Shown: positions 1-6,242, numbered from the stretch's first letter. The stretch: DNA of 6,430 nt from QHBQ01 sp038230695 (GCA_038230695.1 JBBRMT010000260.1:1-6430); one strand, 5' to 3'. Translations and numbers: made by a program. The notes: generated from the letters alone by a model not told the origin.

Positions 1-1885
1 AGAGGGTGGATGTGCCAGCTGGAACCGTAACCGTCTGGTAGATGCTGCTGTTGCCGGTTGGTTCTGGCGCAGCGAGGCTGCCAAGTAGGGCAGAGTAAGT
101 GCCGCTATGCGCCTGAGTCATTACTACGGTGGGGGTGTTGTTGGTGTCGCTGATTACCCACGGGGCGAACGTGCCGGTCTCGAAGCCGGGATTCTGCACC
201 GGGTTGGGGCCGAAGCAGGGGGTAGGTGTGGCGGTGGCGGTGGCGGTGGAAGTGTTGGTCGGCGTGCTAGTGTCGGACGGGGTAAGGCTCGGCCCGCCAG
301 GGGTGATGGTGGGGGTCGCGGTGGCTAGCGTGAAGGTGCCAACCCGCCCCCAGTGGTTATTCTCCGCCCAGCCTGCGAGGATGGTGCCGCCGCCGCCAGT
401 GAAGCCGCCAACATCGTTGGACTCATAGTCGGTGGTGGTGCCGAACGCACCGAAGGTGTGGGCGCTCAACTGGAATGGTGCGCTAAACGTTGCGCCGCCA
501 TCGGTGGACTGCACGTAGAACTGCGCCACCGTGGTGTTGCTGGTGGTGCCAGCCAGGAAGGTGACGTGTACTGTGTGGTCAGGCGTTACCTTCACCCAGC
601 CGAAACCCTGGAACAGGTTGGCGTTGGGGTTGTTGTAGACTACCGCTGGCGCGCTCCAGGTGTTGCCGTTGTCGCTCGACTTTGAGATGTAGATGGCCGC
701 TGATGCGGGCGTATTCGCGGTGCGATAAGCGGTCCAAACTGCATAGAAGACCCCATTCGCGCCCAGGTCGGCGGTGATGTTTGGGGTGTCGCTCCAGCGC
801 ACGTTCAGAGGCGAGGTGGAGTTGAATGGCACCGCATTGGCTAGCGGCACGGTGACGATGGTGGTGGAGAAGGGGAAGGACGCGCCGCCATCAGTGGAGC
901 GGGCAAACATCACCTTGTTATTGGTGCCAATCGTGGGGGTATTGCCGCAGCAGAGGCCACGATGCCAGGCATAGCCGATCGTGCCATTGGGCGAGATGCC
1001 CAGCGAAGGATACTCGTTATGGGCTACGTTCGTGGCGAACTCGTTGTTGGGGACCAGCGCGAGGGGGGCGGTACCAGGCGGGGTCCAGCTGGTGCCGTTA
1101 TCGCTCGAACTGCGAAGTGAGACCGTGTTGAAGCTGCCACTACCACCAGCATCGAATAGCGCAGTGGTTACGTAAACGTGACCATAGAATGGGCTGGTGG
1201 GGGTGTGGTCAACCCATATATACTCGCGATCGTCGAAATATGGCGTGCTGACACTAGTGCCGCACGCGACATCGGCAGCCCAGGTTACGCCGAAATCGGT
1301 GGAGCGGCCGCAGGTATAGTCGTAGCCGCCATTGTTGTTAATTGCCAATTCGAGGGCGTTGGCTCCAGTGGGGCCGGGGCCACCTTCCAGCCAGGCGTTG
1401 GTAACATCGCCAGAGTTGGCAGGGTTGGGGGGGTTGCGTGTCTGCCAGGTGGTGCCACCGTTGGTGCTGTTGTCAAGGCTGAAATTGCCGCTCTCCAACA
1501 GATACTGACCATTGGTGGGATTCACCCCCGTGGCCGGTTCGCCCGAAGCGGAAGAGGTAGTCTGAGTAGCTGCGCCCCACGTAATATTGAGCAGGGGAGT
1601 GAAGGGGTTGACCCAGCTACTCGGCTGGACGGGGGCAGGCTGGGCGGGGTGAACCTTGCCCGACATGGTGAGGGTAGAGTACGAGACACCTTTGAGGCCG
1701 AGAGGTAGCGCATCAAAGCCGTCGCCCTTCGCGGGCTGTGCGATGCCGCTCCCGGTATCCACCAATGCGGGGGGGCTGCTGGGTGGCGCTGCCTGCGCCA
1801 TGCTGAACATAGCGGTAACCGCGATCAAGAGCATCAGCCCTGTCGCCATTACGACCAACTTTGGTTTGCTGCGATTTCCGGTCAT
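1..1885 (-). CDS. Secreted Asp-box (BNR/sialidase-type) beta-propeller protein with Thr/Pro linker and C-terminal beta-sandwich-like module, 3' end cut by window edge
   Basis: I read an uninterrupted frame of 628 codons from the ATG at 1885 to the left edge, with no stop. AAAGGGA lies about 7 nt upstream (1892-1899), which supports this start. Residues 1-33 form a signal peptide: basic N-terminus, hydrophobic core 10-29, and a cleavage site near AQA|AP at about 32. Six Asp boxes (S-x-D/N-x-G-x-T/S-W/F) sit at residues 140-147, 195-202, 260-267, 330-337, 403-410 and 460-467, a spacing of 55-73 that fits propeller blades. Typical inter-blade strands occur, for example DDREYIWVD at 218-226. Residues about 519-556 are a Thr/Pro/Ala linker. 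A module opening with NPGFETG (565-571) and APW (574-576) then begins, resembling carbohydrate-binding-type beta-sandwich domains. I saw no FRIP-type motif and cannot place the catalytic Arg/Tyr/Glu set of GH33, so sialidase activity is not claimed. It probably acts outside the cell on glycans or cell-surface material. Confidence 0.88.
   Translation of the reverse strand, partial: MTGNRSKPKLVVMATGLMLLIAVTAMFSMAQAAPPSSPPALVDTGSGIAQPAKGDGFDALPLGLKGVSYSTLTMSGKVHPAQPAPVQPSSWVNPFTPLLNITWGAATQTTSSASGEPATGVNPTNGQYLLESGNFSLDNSTNGGTTWQTRNPPNPANSGDVTNAWLEGGPGPTGANALELAINNNGGYDYTCGRSTDFGVTWAADVACGTSVSTPYFDDREYIWVDHTPTSPFYGHVYVTTALFDAGGSGSFNTVSLRSSSDNGTSWTPPGTAPLALVPNNEFATNVAHNEYPSLGISPNGTIGYAWHRGLCCGNTPTIGTNNKVMFARSTDGGASFPFSTTIVTVPLANAVPFNSTSPLNVRWSDTPNITADLGANGVFYAVWTAYRTANTPASAAIYISKSSDNGNTWSAPAVVYNNPNANLFQGFGWVKVTPDHTVHVTFLAGTTSNTTVAQFYVQSTDGGATFSAPFQLSAHTFGAFGTTTDYESNDVGGFTGGGGTILAGWAENNHWGRVGTFTLATATPTITPGGPSLTPSDTSTPTNTSTATATATPTPCFGPNPVQNPGFETGTFAPWVISDTNNTPTVVMTQAHSGTYSALLGSLAAPEPTGNSSIYQTVTVPAGTSTL
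228..249. repeat. Hexanucleotide microsatellite in the linker of the Asp-box gene
   Basis: Three perfect GTGGCG units (228-245) are followed by a partial fourth. In the minus-strand reading frame they encode alternating Thr-Ala in the linker before the C-terminal module. Each unit is 6 nt, so gain or loss of units would change linker length without a frameshift. Confidence 0.75.
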
Positions 1886-2087
1886 TACACGTTCCCTTTC
1901 TTAAATACATCCAACCTTAAGTAAACCAGAACCGAACGTTATCCCTCTGGCGATGTTCATCGTCAGAAGGGAAGCGGCTGCTTTTGTATTTGACCCGGTT
2001 CGTAACCAGGGCGTTCCCCATACGCCTCGATCTCCAAACCAAGCCCCTTCCTGGACAGCCAACTAGAGCGGTGGCACCTGCCGTCGC
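1886..2087 (-). other. Long structured 5' leader of the Asp-box gene
   Basis: From the predicted start near 2087 to the ATG at 1885 there are about 200 nt. Three hairpins are visible. The first is 1943-1971: CCC, a one-base bulge, CAGA/TCTG, a mismatch, then CGAT/ATCG, closed by a 4-nt loop. The second is 1994-2010, 7 bp with one G-U and a 3-nt loop. The third is 2010-2026, GGCGT/ACGCC with a 7-nt loop, sharing one base with the second. None ends in a U-run, so they are not simple terminators. A leader of this length and structure could be a riboswitch, an mRNA stabiliser or a protein-binding element. I do not recognise a known class. Confidence 0.45.
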
Positions 2088-2093
2088 GGATAC

Positions 2094-2122
2094 AGATTAG
2101 CACATTATGGCCCATTTGTCAA
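2094..2122 (-). promoter_or_regulatory. Predicted sigma-70-type promoter driving the Asp-box gene
   Basis: On the minus strand a perfect -35 TTGACA (2117-2122) is followed by a 17-nt spacer and the -10 TAATCT (2094-2099). TG sits one base before the -10, as in extended -10 promoters. The -10 itself matches the consensus at only three of six positions. The predicted start is near 2087. Confidence 0.55.
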
Positions 2123-2147
2123 CATCAGGCAGGGGCATCATTGCGTG

Positions 2148-2164
2148 TTTTCTATATTAGAAAA
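2148..2164. promoter_or_regulatory. Operator-like perfect palindrome TTTTCTA-TAT-TAGAAAA
   Basis: Two perfect 7-bp half-sites flank a 3-bp centre, giving a 17-bp dyad. It lies 25 bp upstream of the -35 of the leftward promoter and in the gap between divergent genes. This is the size and placement expected of a site for a dimeric helix-turn-helix regulator. The factor is unknown. The response regulator next door has no DNA-binding domain and cannot bind it directly. Confidence 0.5.
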
Positions 2165-2189
2165 TATTCTGCTAAACTCGTAAATTGCG

Positions 2190-2230
2190 GTAGAATATTC
2201 GCCATTTGCAAAAAACACCGCATATTCTAC
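2190..2230. repeat. Inverted repeat GTAGAATAT / ATATTCTAC
   Basis: Perfect 9-bp arms at 2190-2198 and 2222-2230 are separated by 23 bp. The core ATATTCT also occurs at 2164-2170, adjoining the 17-bp palindrome. So three copies of one heptamer (two direct, one inverted) fall within 65 bp at centre spacings of about 28-30 bp, close to three helical turns. This arrangement fits cooperative protein binding better than an RNA hairpin. Confidence 0.5.
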
Positions 2231-2308
2231 GGTGTGAATAGATCAACCTATCCGCCCGCCTCGCGCCTGTTCTCAGTGTATCAATGGCACACATTATGCA
2301 GTGGCTAA

Positions 2309-2330
2309 ATTGCCTGCTCCCAGGGGCAAT
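2309..2330. repeat. Short hairpin-forming inverted repeat
   Basis: ATTGCCTG (2309-2316) can pair with CAGG (2321-2324) and CAAT (2327-2330), leaving a 2-nt GG bulge and a 4-nt loop. No U-run follows on either strand, so it is not a clear terminator. Its role is unknown. Confidence 0.35.
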
Positions 2331-2457
2331 AAATTGTGTTGGATTTCTATCTCCAGGTGCAATTCTCAAGCAGTAGAGCAGTCGATCGTAAGGGGTGGGA
2401 TTTCTCTCGCCGATGTAAGGCTAACATTGCCGATTTAACCGTATAGTTTAAGAAATA

Positions 2458-2474
2458 CCAACTCCTGTAGTTGG
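2458..2474. repeat. Small perfect hairpin upstream of the response regulator
   Basis: CCAACT (2458-2463) and AGTTGG (2469-2474) form a perfect 6-bp stem with a 5-nt loop. It lies about 105 nt before the response-regulator start and just left of a larger hairpin. It may be part of that gene's leader if transcription starts near 2450. Confidence 0.4.
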
Positions 2475-2478
2475 CGCT

Positions 2479-2514
2479 AAAAACCTGGCATTGGGAGACA
2501 ATCTCACTGCCAGG
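2479..2514 (-). terminator. Intrinsic (Rho-independent) terminator for leftward transcription
   Basis: CCTGGCA (2484-2490) pairs perfectly with TGCCAGG (2508-2514). Beyond one mismatch the stem continues for about five more pairs to a 5-nt loop. On the minus strand the stem is followed directly by TTTTT (2479-2483), the classic terminator arrangement. On the plus strand the A-run precedes the stem, so it would not terminate rightward RNA. Leftward RNA arriving here would come from the PD40-like gene whose stop is at 2965. Confidence 0.6.
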
Positions 2515-2564
2515 CTAACAATGTTGATTGCACCATGTTACCCGCTGGCTTTGATACAACATTC

Positions 2565-2570
2565 AGGAGG
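2565..2570 (+). promoter_or_regulatory. Strong Shine-Dalgarno of the response regulator
   Basis: AGGAGG, a full match to the anti-SD core, lies 8 nt before the ATG at 2579. It fixes the start codon. Confidence 0.85.
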
Positions 2571-2578
2571 GCAAACGA

Positions 2579-2962
2579 ATGACGGAAGATGCAGGTCCAG
2601 CCAACAAGATTGTAGTAGTGGTCGAGGATGACCCCTTCATCGGCGAACTCATCCGCGAAACTATCAGCGCCGAACCGGGCTACCAGGCCAGCCTGGTTGG
2701 CGATGCTGCCCAGGCGCTCGCCTTGCTGCTGCAGGTCAAGGCCCAACTGATGATTATTGACATAAATCTTCCTGGCATGGACGGTTACGCTCTATACGAT
2801 GCGGTGCGTTCAGACGATCGCTACGGCAACGCGGCGGTGCTGTTCATGTCGGCGGGAGCGCACGAACAGCAGGTCAGGAAGCGCGGCATTACTAACTACC
2901 TTGCCAAGCCCTTCGACCTCGACGAACTGCTGGCTCTGGTGCGGCGGCTAACTGGCGGCTAG
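2579..2962 (+). CDS. Single-domain response regulator (CheY-like receiver)
   Basis: The 127-residue product is one receiver (REC) domain with no output domain. The acidic pocket is E16-D17-D18, following the hydrophobic strand IVVVV (11-15). The phosphoacceptor is D61 in the strand LMIID, followed by the typical LPGMDG (64-69). The conserved Ser/Thr position is S91 in LFMSA, the switch aromatic is Y107, and K110-P111 is the invariant Lys-Pro. All residues needed for aspartyl phosphorylation are present. Such proteins relay phosphate or bind a partner in the cytoplasm. No histidine kinase, chemotaxis or phosphotransfer gene is in this window, so its partner is unknown. The start is set by a perfect AGGAGG. 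The stop at 2960-2962 is 2 nt from the stop of the convergent downstream gene. Confidence 0.92.
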   Translation: MTEDAGPANKIVVVVEDDPFIGELIRETISAEPGYQASLVGDAAQALALLLQVKAQLMIIDINLPGMDGYALYDAVRSDDRYGNAAVLFMSAGAHEQQVRKRGITNYLAKPFDLDELLALVRRLTGG

Positions 2963-2964
2963 AA

Positions 2965-4281
2965 CTAAGGCACGCAGCCGAGCATCTGGTAAGGCCACTC
3001 GCCAGCCACGGCCCGTCGGAACCCGCCCTGCCCATCGGCGCTGGTATCATAGAGCGTTGCCCTGCTTTGGCCTAGCCCCATGAAGCTGACAAGCTGGATA
3101 TAGAAGCGGTCGCCGCACCAGACCATATTATTATTCGTCGTATTCGGCGCGACGTTTGCATTCGCCTGGTATTCGCTAATAGCTGTAGTGTGCGCCGTGC
3201 CAGGGTCGAACCGCTTGAGCAAGATATGGTAAAACAGGCTGTTGCCAGGGTTGCCGCCCGCCGTTGGCGCACCGAGCCGTTCGATGTAGGCGAGGTTCTT
3301 GCTGTCTGACGACCATGCAAAGTCAGGTTCGATGAGGTTGCCCACCGCTGCGCTGATGCGCCGCAACCCCCCGCTGGACAGGTCGAGGATAACAATACGA
3401 TTGAAGTTGGGAAGTTGCCGTGGGTCATAGGTCGCTTTATCGTTGTCCAGATAAGCCACCTTGCTGCCATCGGGCGCAGCCATGTTGAAGACGCTAGGGA
3501 TGGTAACTGGCTGCCCCGCGCCGCTGCCATCGGCATTGTACGGATAGAGGGTAACACTGGCATTGGGATTCTGCGTTGCGCTCTGCTGGGTCAGATAGAT
3601 CTGTTTGCTGGCGCTTGACCAGAACATAAGCCCCACCGCTGGTACGCCCACCCCGCTCAACTGGCCGGAGCCAAGCGTGGTTTCCGCGCCGCTGTTCAGG
3701 TCGGCGCGTAGCAAAGTCCAGCTTAGGCGCACCTGCGTGCCGTTGTCAATAAACTCCTGATGGCTGACTATATAGGCGATGCTGTTGCCATCGGGCGCGA
3801 GTAGCGGCTGGCTGAAGCTGTAGGTGTCGCCCAGCGCATTGGTGGCGCTCATCACCGCGCTCAACTGGCGCAAGGCAGACGACGCGATCTCCCGCACTGT
3901 GTAGGTGGTGGTGAAGACGCGCAGTGTCCCCGCCGGGCTGCTGACCTGGGAAACGAGGTAATGATCCTGCAACTGGTAGGGTACGCCGACCGGCATACTC
4001 AGGTTGAGCGTGGAGGTAACGCCACTGTCGTCCAACAACCCCAGTTGAACCTCGCCGCCAAGCTCGACCGCGCCACTGAAGCTGGTGTTGTTGAGGTTGA
4101 ACACCAACCGCGCCTGGGCCAATTGCTCTGGAGTCGCCACCGCAGGCAAAGGGGCTGGGCCATCTACCGACTGCGATTGCACATAAATACCCGCAGCAAT
4201 GGCAACCGCAACCAGCAGCACCACCCCGATTTGCGCGAAGATGATGAACGAACCTTTTCTTTTCGCCGCAGGTTTTTTCAT
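2965..4281 (-). CDS. Membrane-anchored extracytoplasmic protein with PD40/TolB-like propeller repeats
   Basis: This 438-residue protein starts with a Lys/Arg-rich N-terminus (KKPAAKRK) and one hydrophobic segment at about 12-34. There is no lipobox and no obvious cleavage site, so a signal anchor with the rest outside the membrane is likely. Blade-like strands of the PD40/WD40-like kind recur: APDGNSIAYI (162-171), WSSASKQIYL (221-230), APDGSKVAYL (269-278) and WSSDSKNLAYI (323-333). These resemble the beta-propeller of TolB and related proteins. Only two Cys (389, 436) occur, near the C-terminus. The start is supported by GGGAGGAG 10 nt upstream (4292-4299). The 152-nt gap after tilS shows neither a clear terminator nor a clear promoter, so read-through from tilS is possible. 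The specific function is not recognised; a sensory, binding or envelope role is inference. Confidence 0.8.
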   Translation of the reverse strand: MKKPAAKRKGSFIIFAQIGVVLLVAVAIAAGIYVQSQSVDGPAPLPAVATPEQLAQARLVFNLNNTSFSGAVELGGEVQLGLLDDSGVTSTLNLSMPVGVPYQLQDHYLVSQVSSPAGTLRVFTTTYTVREIASSALRQLSAVMSATNALGDTYSFSQPLLAPDGNSIAYIVSHQEFIDNGTQVRLSWTLLRADLNSGAETTLGSGQLSGVGVPAVGLMFWSSASKQIYLTQQSATQNPNASVTLYPYNADGSGAGQPVTIPSVFNMAAPDGSKVAYLDNDKATYDPRQLPNFNRIVILDLSSGGLRRISAAVGNLIEPDFAWSSDSKNLAYIERLGAPTAGGNPGNSLFYHILLKRFDPGTAHTTAISEYQANANVAPNTTNNNMVWCGDRFYIQLVSFMGLGQSRATLYDTSADGQGGFRRAVAGEWPYQMLGCVP

Positions 4282-4433
4282 CCTTGTTTGACTCCTCCCA
4301 CTGAGCTAAACATTGCCCACAACTGATTAAGGGGAGTAGTGGTGGGGGATACTTCTCCGCTACCCAGGTTACTGAGGGTTGGGAGGCGAGCTTCCCATTG
4401 GTCAAGCGCATCAATGCTTATCAAGCGAGGCGA

Positions 4434-6059
4434 TTATTGTTTGTCAGTGCCGATTAGCCCGCCGTGCGGATTAAGGTGATGGGACGGTAAGCCCTGGCTA
4501 AAGCGGACGTACAGCGCCCGCTTGCTTTGTGGCCCCACCCGCCCCAGTTCCGAAAGTGTCAGACCCACCACCCACAACGGCTGTTCGCCGCGCTCCGGGT
4601 CGGTGGCAACCAGCAGCGGCCAACTGGCACGCAGGTGAGTGGCGACCTTCGCATCTACCATAATATCCTGCAACGATTTGCTCTGCCCGTGCAATCCCAG
4701 CGGCTCGATACGTTCGCCGGGCCGCCGTCCGCGCAGGATAAAAGGGGCATCGAAGCTGCTCACATCCAGATAAGCCGCGAACGGCTCGACGGCGGTTGGA
4801 TCCGCAGGCGGCGCAACCCAGGCGAAGCTGGCCTGCCAGCCGAACGGCAGTTGCAGTGTGACCGGCGGCTCGACCAGCAGCGGCGCGGGCGAGACCAGTT
4901 GCGGCGCGTAGTCGCGATCCAATGTGCGTAGCCGCTGCTCCAATCCCTCGCGCAGCGCGACCACGAAGCCTTCCGGTTCGCGCACCATGACCAGGCCATG
5001 CGGCAGGTTCATGCGGACGCGGGCGGGACCATCCGCCCCCAGCGCGGCATCAATATGCACCCGCTCCAACCCTTCCACATGGCCGATGATAGTCAACACC
5101 GCCCGCCGTAGGCAATAGGGCTGCAAGGCCAGCGGCGTATTGCGCCAGGCTGCGCCATCCAACCGCACCACCCCATCGCCCACCGTCGCCAACTGCGGCC
5201 ACACCGTATCCACCTGCGCCTCCAGGTAGTCGTACTCCGCCGCATACGTCAGGCTGGCCCGCCACACGTTCTGCTTGAACTCCGGGTTGTAGGCTTCCAG
5301 CGCGGGGATAAGCTGCTGGCGCACCTTGTTGCGCCGCAAGCGCAGGTCGTCATTGCTACTGTCGCGGCGCGGCTTGAGGCCCGCTTGCTTGCAGTAAGCC
5401 TCGGTGTCAACCCGCCACAGCGCCAGCAGCGGGCGCACCACCAGCATCAGCGGCCCCTGCCCCGAAGGTGGCGCATCGCTCTCCGCGCTAACCTCATCAA
5501 AGTCAGGCACATCGGCCTCGGCCAGTCGAAAGATTGGCGCAGCGGGCCGCATCCCCCGCAACCCCGCCAGGCCGGTGCCGCGTAGCCAGTGGATTGCCAC
5601 CGTCTCCACCTGGTCATCAGCAGTATGGCCGACCGCCACCCGCTCCGCGCCCACGCTGCGGGCCACATCAGCAAGGAAGGCGTAGCGCACCTGTCGCGCC
5701 GCCAACTCCGGTGACAATCCCCGCTCCGCCTGATAAGCCCGCACATCCGCCGCGCTAATTGTAACGGGTAGGTCGAGTTGCCGCGCCAGCAACTGCACGT
5801 AGCGGGCATCGCCCTCCGCCTCCAGCCCCCGCAGCCGATGGTTGAGATGGGCTACGTGCAGATGCAGCTGATAGCGCTCACTCAGGCTGTGCAGCAAATG
5901 TAGCAGGCACACCGAGTCCGCCCCACCAGACACGCCGACCACCAGGGTCTGCGGATGGGTGAATAGCTGATTGTCGTCAATGAAACGTTTAACCCGGTCT
6001 GCGATGTTGGGCAAGGCGACGACCTGTTCTTCATCTGCGCCATATTCCACCTCCAGCAT
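4434..6059 (-). CDS. tilS: tRNA(Ile)-lysidine synthetase TilS
   Basis: TilS is a cytoplasmic enzyme that converts C34 of tRNA-Ile(CAU) to lysidine using ATP and lysine, so that the tRNA reads AUA instead of AUG. The 541-residue product has the PP-loop SGGADS (44-49), then HLNHRLRG (71-78), GHTADDQVET (144-153) and RGTGLAGL (160-167). A second conserved block follows, with RRDSSND (231-237) and RNKVR (243-247). The C-terminal TilS domain is intact (LRGRRPGERIEPLG at 442-455, KSLQDIMVDAKV at 461-472). An acidic stretch of about 25 residues (about 172-203) is additional to the E. coli protein as I recall it. The frame stays open upstream into the tRNA genes, but similarity starts only after M1 at 6059. 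A promoter placed to start transcription at this ATG supports the choice. No Shine-Dalgarno is visible at the usual distance. Confidence 0.95.
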   Translation of the reverse strand: MLEVEYGADEEQVVALPNIADRVKRFIDDNQLFTHPQTLVVGVSGGADSVCLLHLLHSLSERYQLHLHVAHLNHRLRGLEAEGDARYVQLLARQLDLPVTISAADVRAYQAERGLSPELAARQVRYAFLADVARSVGAERVAVGHTADDQVETVAIHWLRGTGLAGLRGMRPAAPIFRLAEADVPDFDEVSAESDAPPSGQGPLMLVVRPLLALWRVDTEAYCKQAGLKPRRDSSNDDLRLRRNKVRQQLIPALEAYNPEFKQNVWRASLTYAAEYDYLEAQVDTVWPQLATVGDGVVRLDGAAWRNTPLALQPYCLRRAVLTIIGHVEGLERVHIDAALGADGPARVRMNLPHGLVMVREPEGFVVALREGLEQRLRTLDRDYAPQLVSPAPLLVEPPVTLQLPFGWQASFAWVAPPADPTAVEPFAAYLDVSSFDAPFILRGRRPGERIEPLGLHGQSKSLQDIMVDAKVATHLRASWPLLVATDPERGEQPLWVVGLTLSELGRVGPQSKRALYVRFSQGLPSHHLNPHGGLIGTDKQ

Positions 6060-6065
6060 GGGGTT

Positions 6066-6094
6066 ATCATAAACCTTATCGTGGAAAATGGCAA
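6066..6094 (-). promoter_or_regulatory. Predicted tilS promoter, placed for a leaderless mRNA
   Basis: On the minus strand, TTGCCA (6089-6094; one mismatch to TTGACA), a 17-nt spacer and TATGAT (6066-6071; one mismatch to TATAAT) make a strong sigma-70-type promoter. Only 6 nt separate the -10 from the tilS ATG, so the usual start point (about 7 nt downstream) falls on the A of the ATG. Confidence 0.65.
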
Positions 6095-6107
6095 GAGGGG
6101 CGCGCAC

Positions 6108-6143
6108 AAAGAAATGCGCGACTGGCCGCCTGGTCAGTCGCGC
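6108..6143 (-). terminator. Terminator-like hairpin after the tRNA pair
   Basis: Perfect 9-bp arms GCGCGACTG (6116-6124) and CAGTCGCGC (6135-6143) are extended by two further G-C pairs past a mismatch, leaving a 4-nt loop. On the minus strand the stem is followed by ATTTCTTT (6108-6115), a moderately U-rich tail. It lies between tRNA-Met and the tilS promoter, so the tRNA transcript probably ends or is processed here. Confidence 0.6.
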
Positions 6144-6167
6144 TGGGTTGCGGATATTAACTTGCGG

Positions 6168-6242
6168 TGGTGACGACGGGTGGATTTGAACCACCGACCG
6201 AGGGCTTATGAGTCCCTTGCTCTGCCACTGAGCTACGTCGCC
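6168..6242 (-). tRNA. tRNA-Met (CAU), elongator type
   Basis: A full cloverleaf of 75 nt with an encoded CCA end (6168-6170). The acceptor stem GGCGACG/CGTCGTC has one G-U pair at 2-71. The D stem is GCTC/GAGC. The anticodon loop CTCATAA (6206-6212) carries CAT at 6208-6210, and the T arm is GGTGG-TTCAAAT-CCACC. A CAU anticodon can mean elongator Met or tRNA-Ile2, the TilS substrate. Pairs 4-69 and 5-68 are G-C and A-U rather than the two C-G pairs known as E. coli Ile2 determinants, so Met is favoured. The base of the anticodon loop has an A31/G39 mismatch. It is not an initiator, because position 1-72 is a normal G-C pair. Confidence 0.88.

Larger units (their letters stand above)
1886..2578. 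other. Non-coding divergent intergenic region between the Asp-box gene and the response regulator
   Basis: These 693 bp contain no convincing gene. The one longer open frame (2172-2369, minus) has no recognisable motif or ribosome-binding site. The middle part (about 2100-2460) is visibly more A/T-rich than the flanking genes. The region holds a leftward promoter and structured leader, an operator-like palindrome, several inverted repeats and a leftward terminator, each listed separately. I found no strong rightward promoter for the response regulator. TATAGT at 2442-2447 is a possible -10 but has no matching -35. Confidence 0.75.

Noticed and set aside
228..249. A short CRISPR-like or regulatory repeat
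   Set aside because: It is a hexanucleotide tract inside a coding linker, with no spacers and an obvious protein-level explanation.
129..1708. Several plus-strand open frames over the Asp-box gene (such as 129-428, 353-685 and 1178-1708)
   Set aside because: They are low-complexity Gly/Val/Ala translations opposite a continuous minus-strand gene with a signal peptide and six Asp boxes.
1..1885. Calling this protein a sialidase (nanH-type)
   Set aside because: Asp boxes occur in many non-sialidase proteins, and the catalytic motif could not be located.
1991..1996. TTGACC on the plus strand as a -35 for rightward transcription
   Set aside because: No acceptable -10 lies 16-18 nt downstream, and the site falls within the leftward leader.
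2172..2369. 65-codon minus-strand open frame in the intergenic region
   Set aside because: No ribosome-binding site or recognisable motif, and its composition is unlike the neighbouring proteins.
3746..4414. 222-codon minus-strand frame overlapping the PD40 gene
   Set aside because: It is out of frame with the propeller protein, rich in Arg/Gln/His as shadow frames are, and lacks domains.
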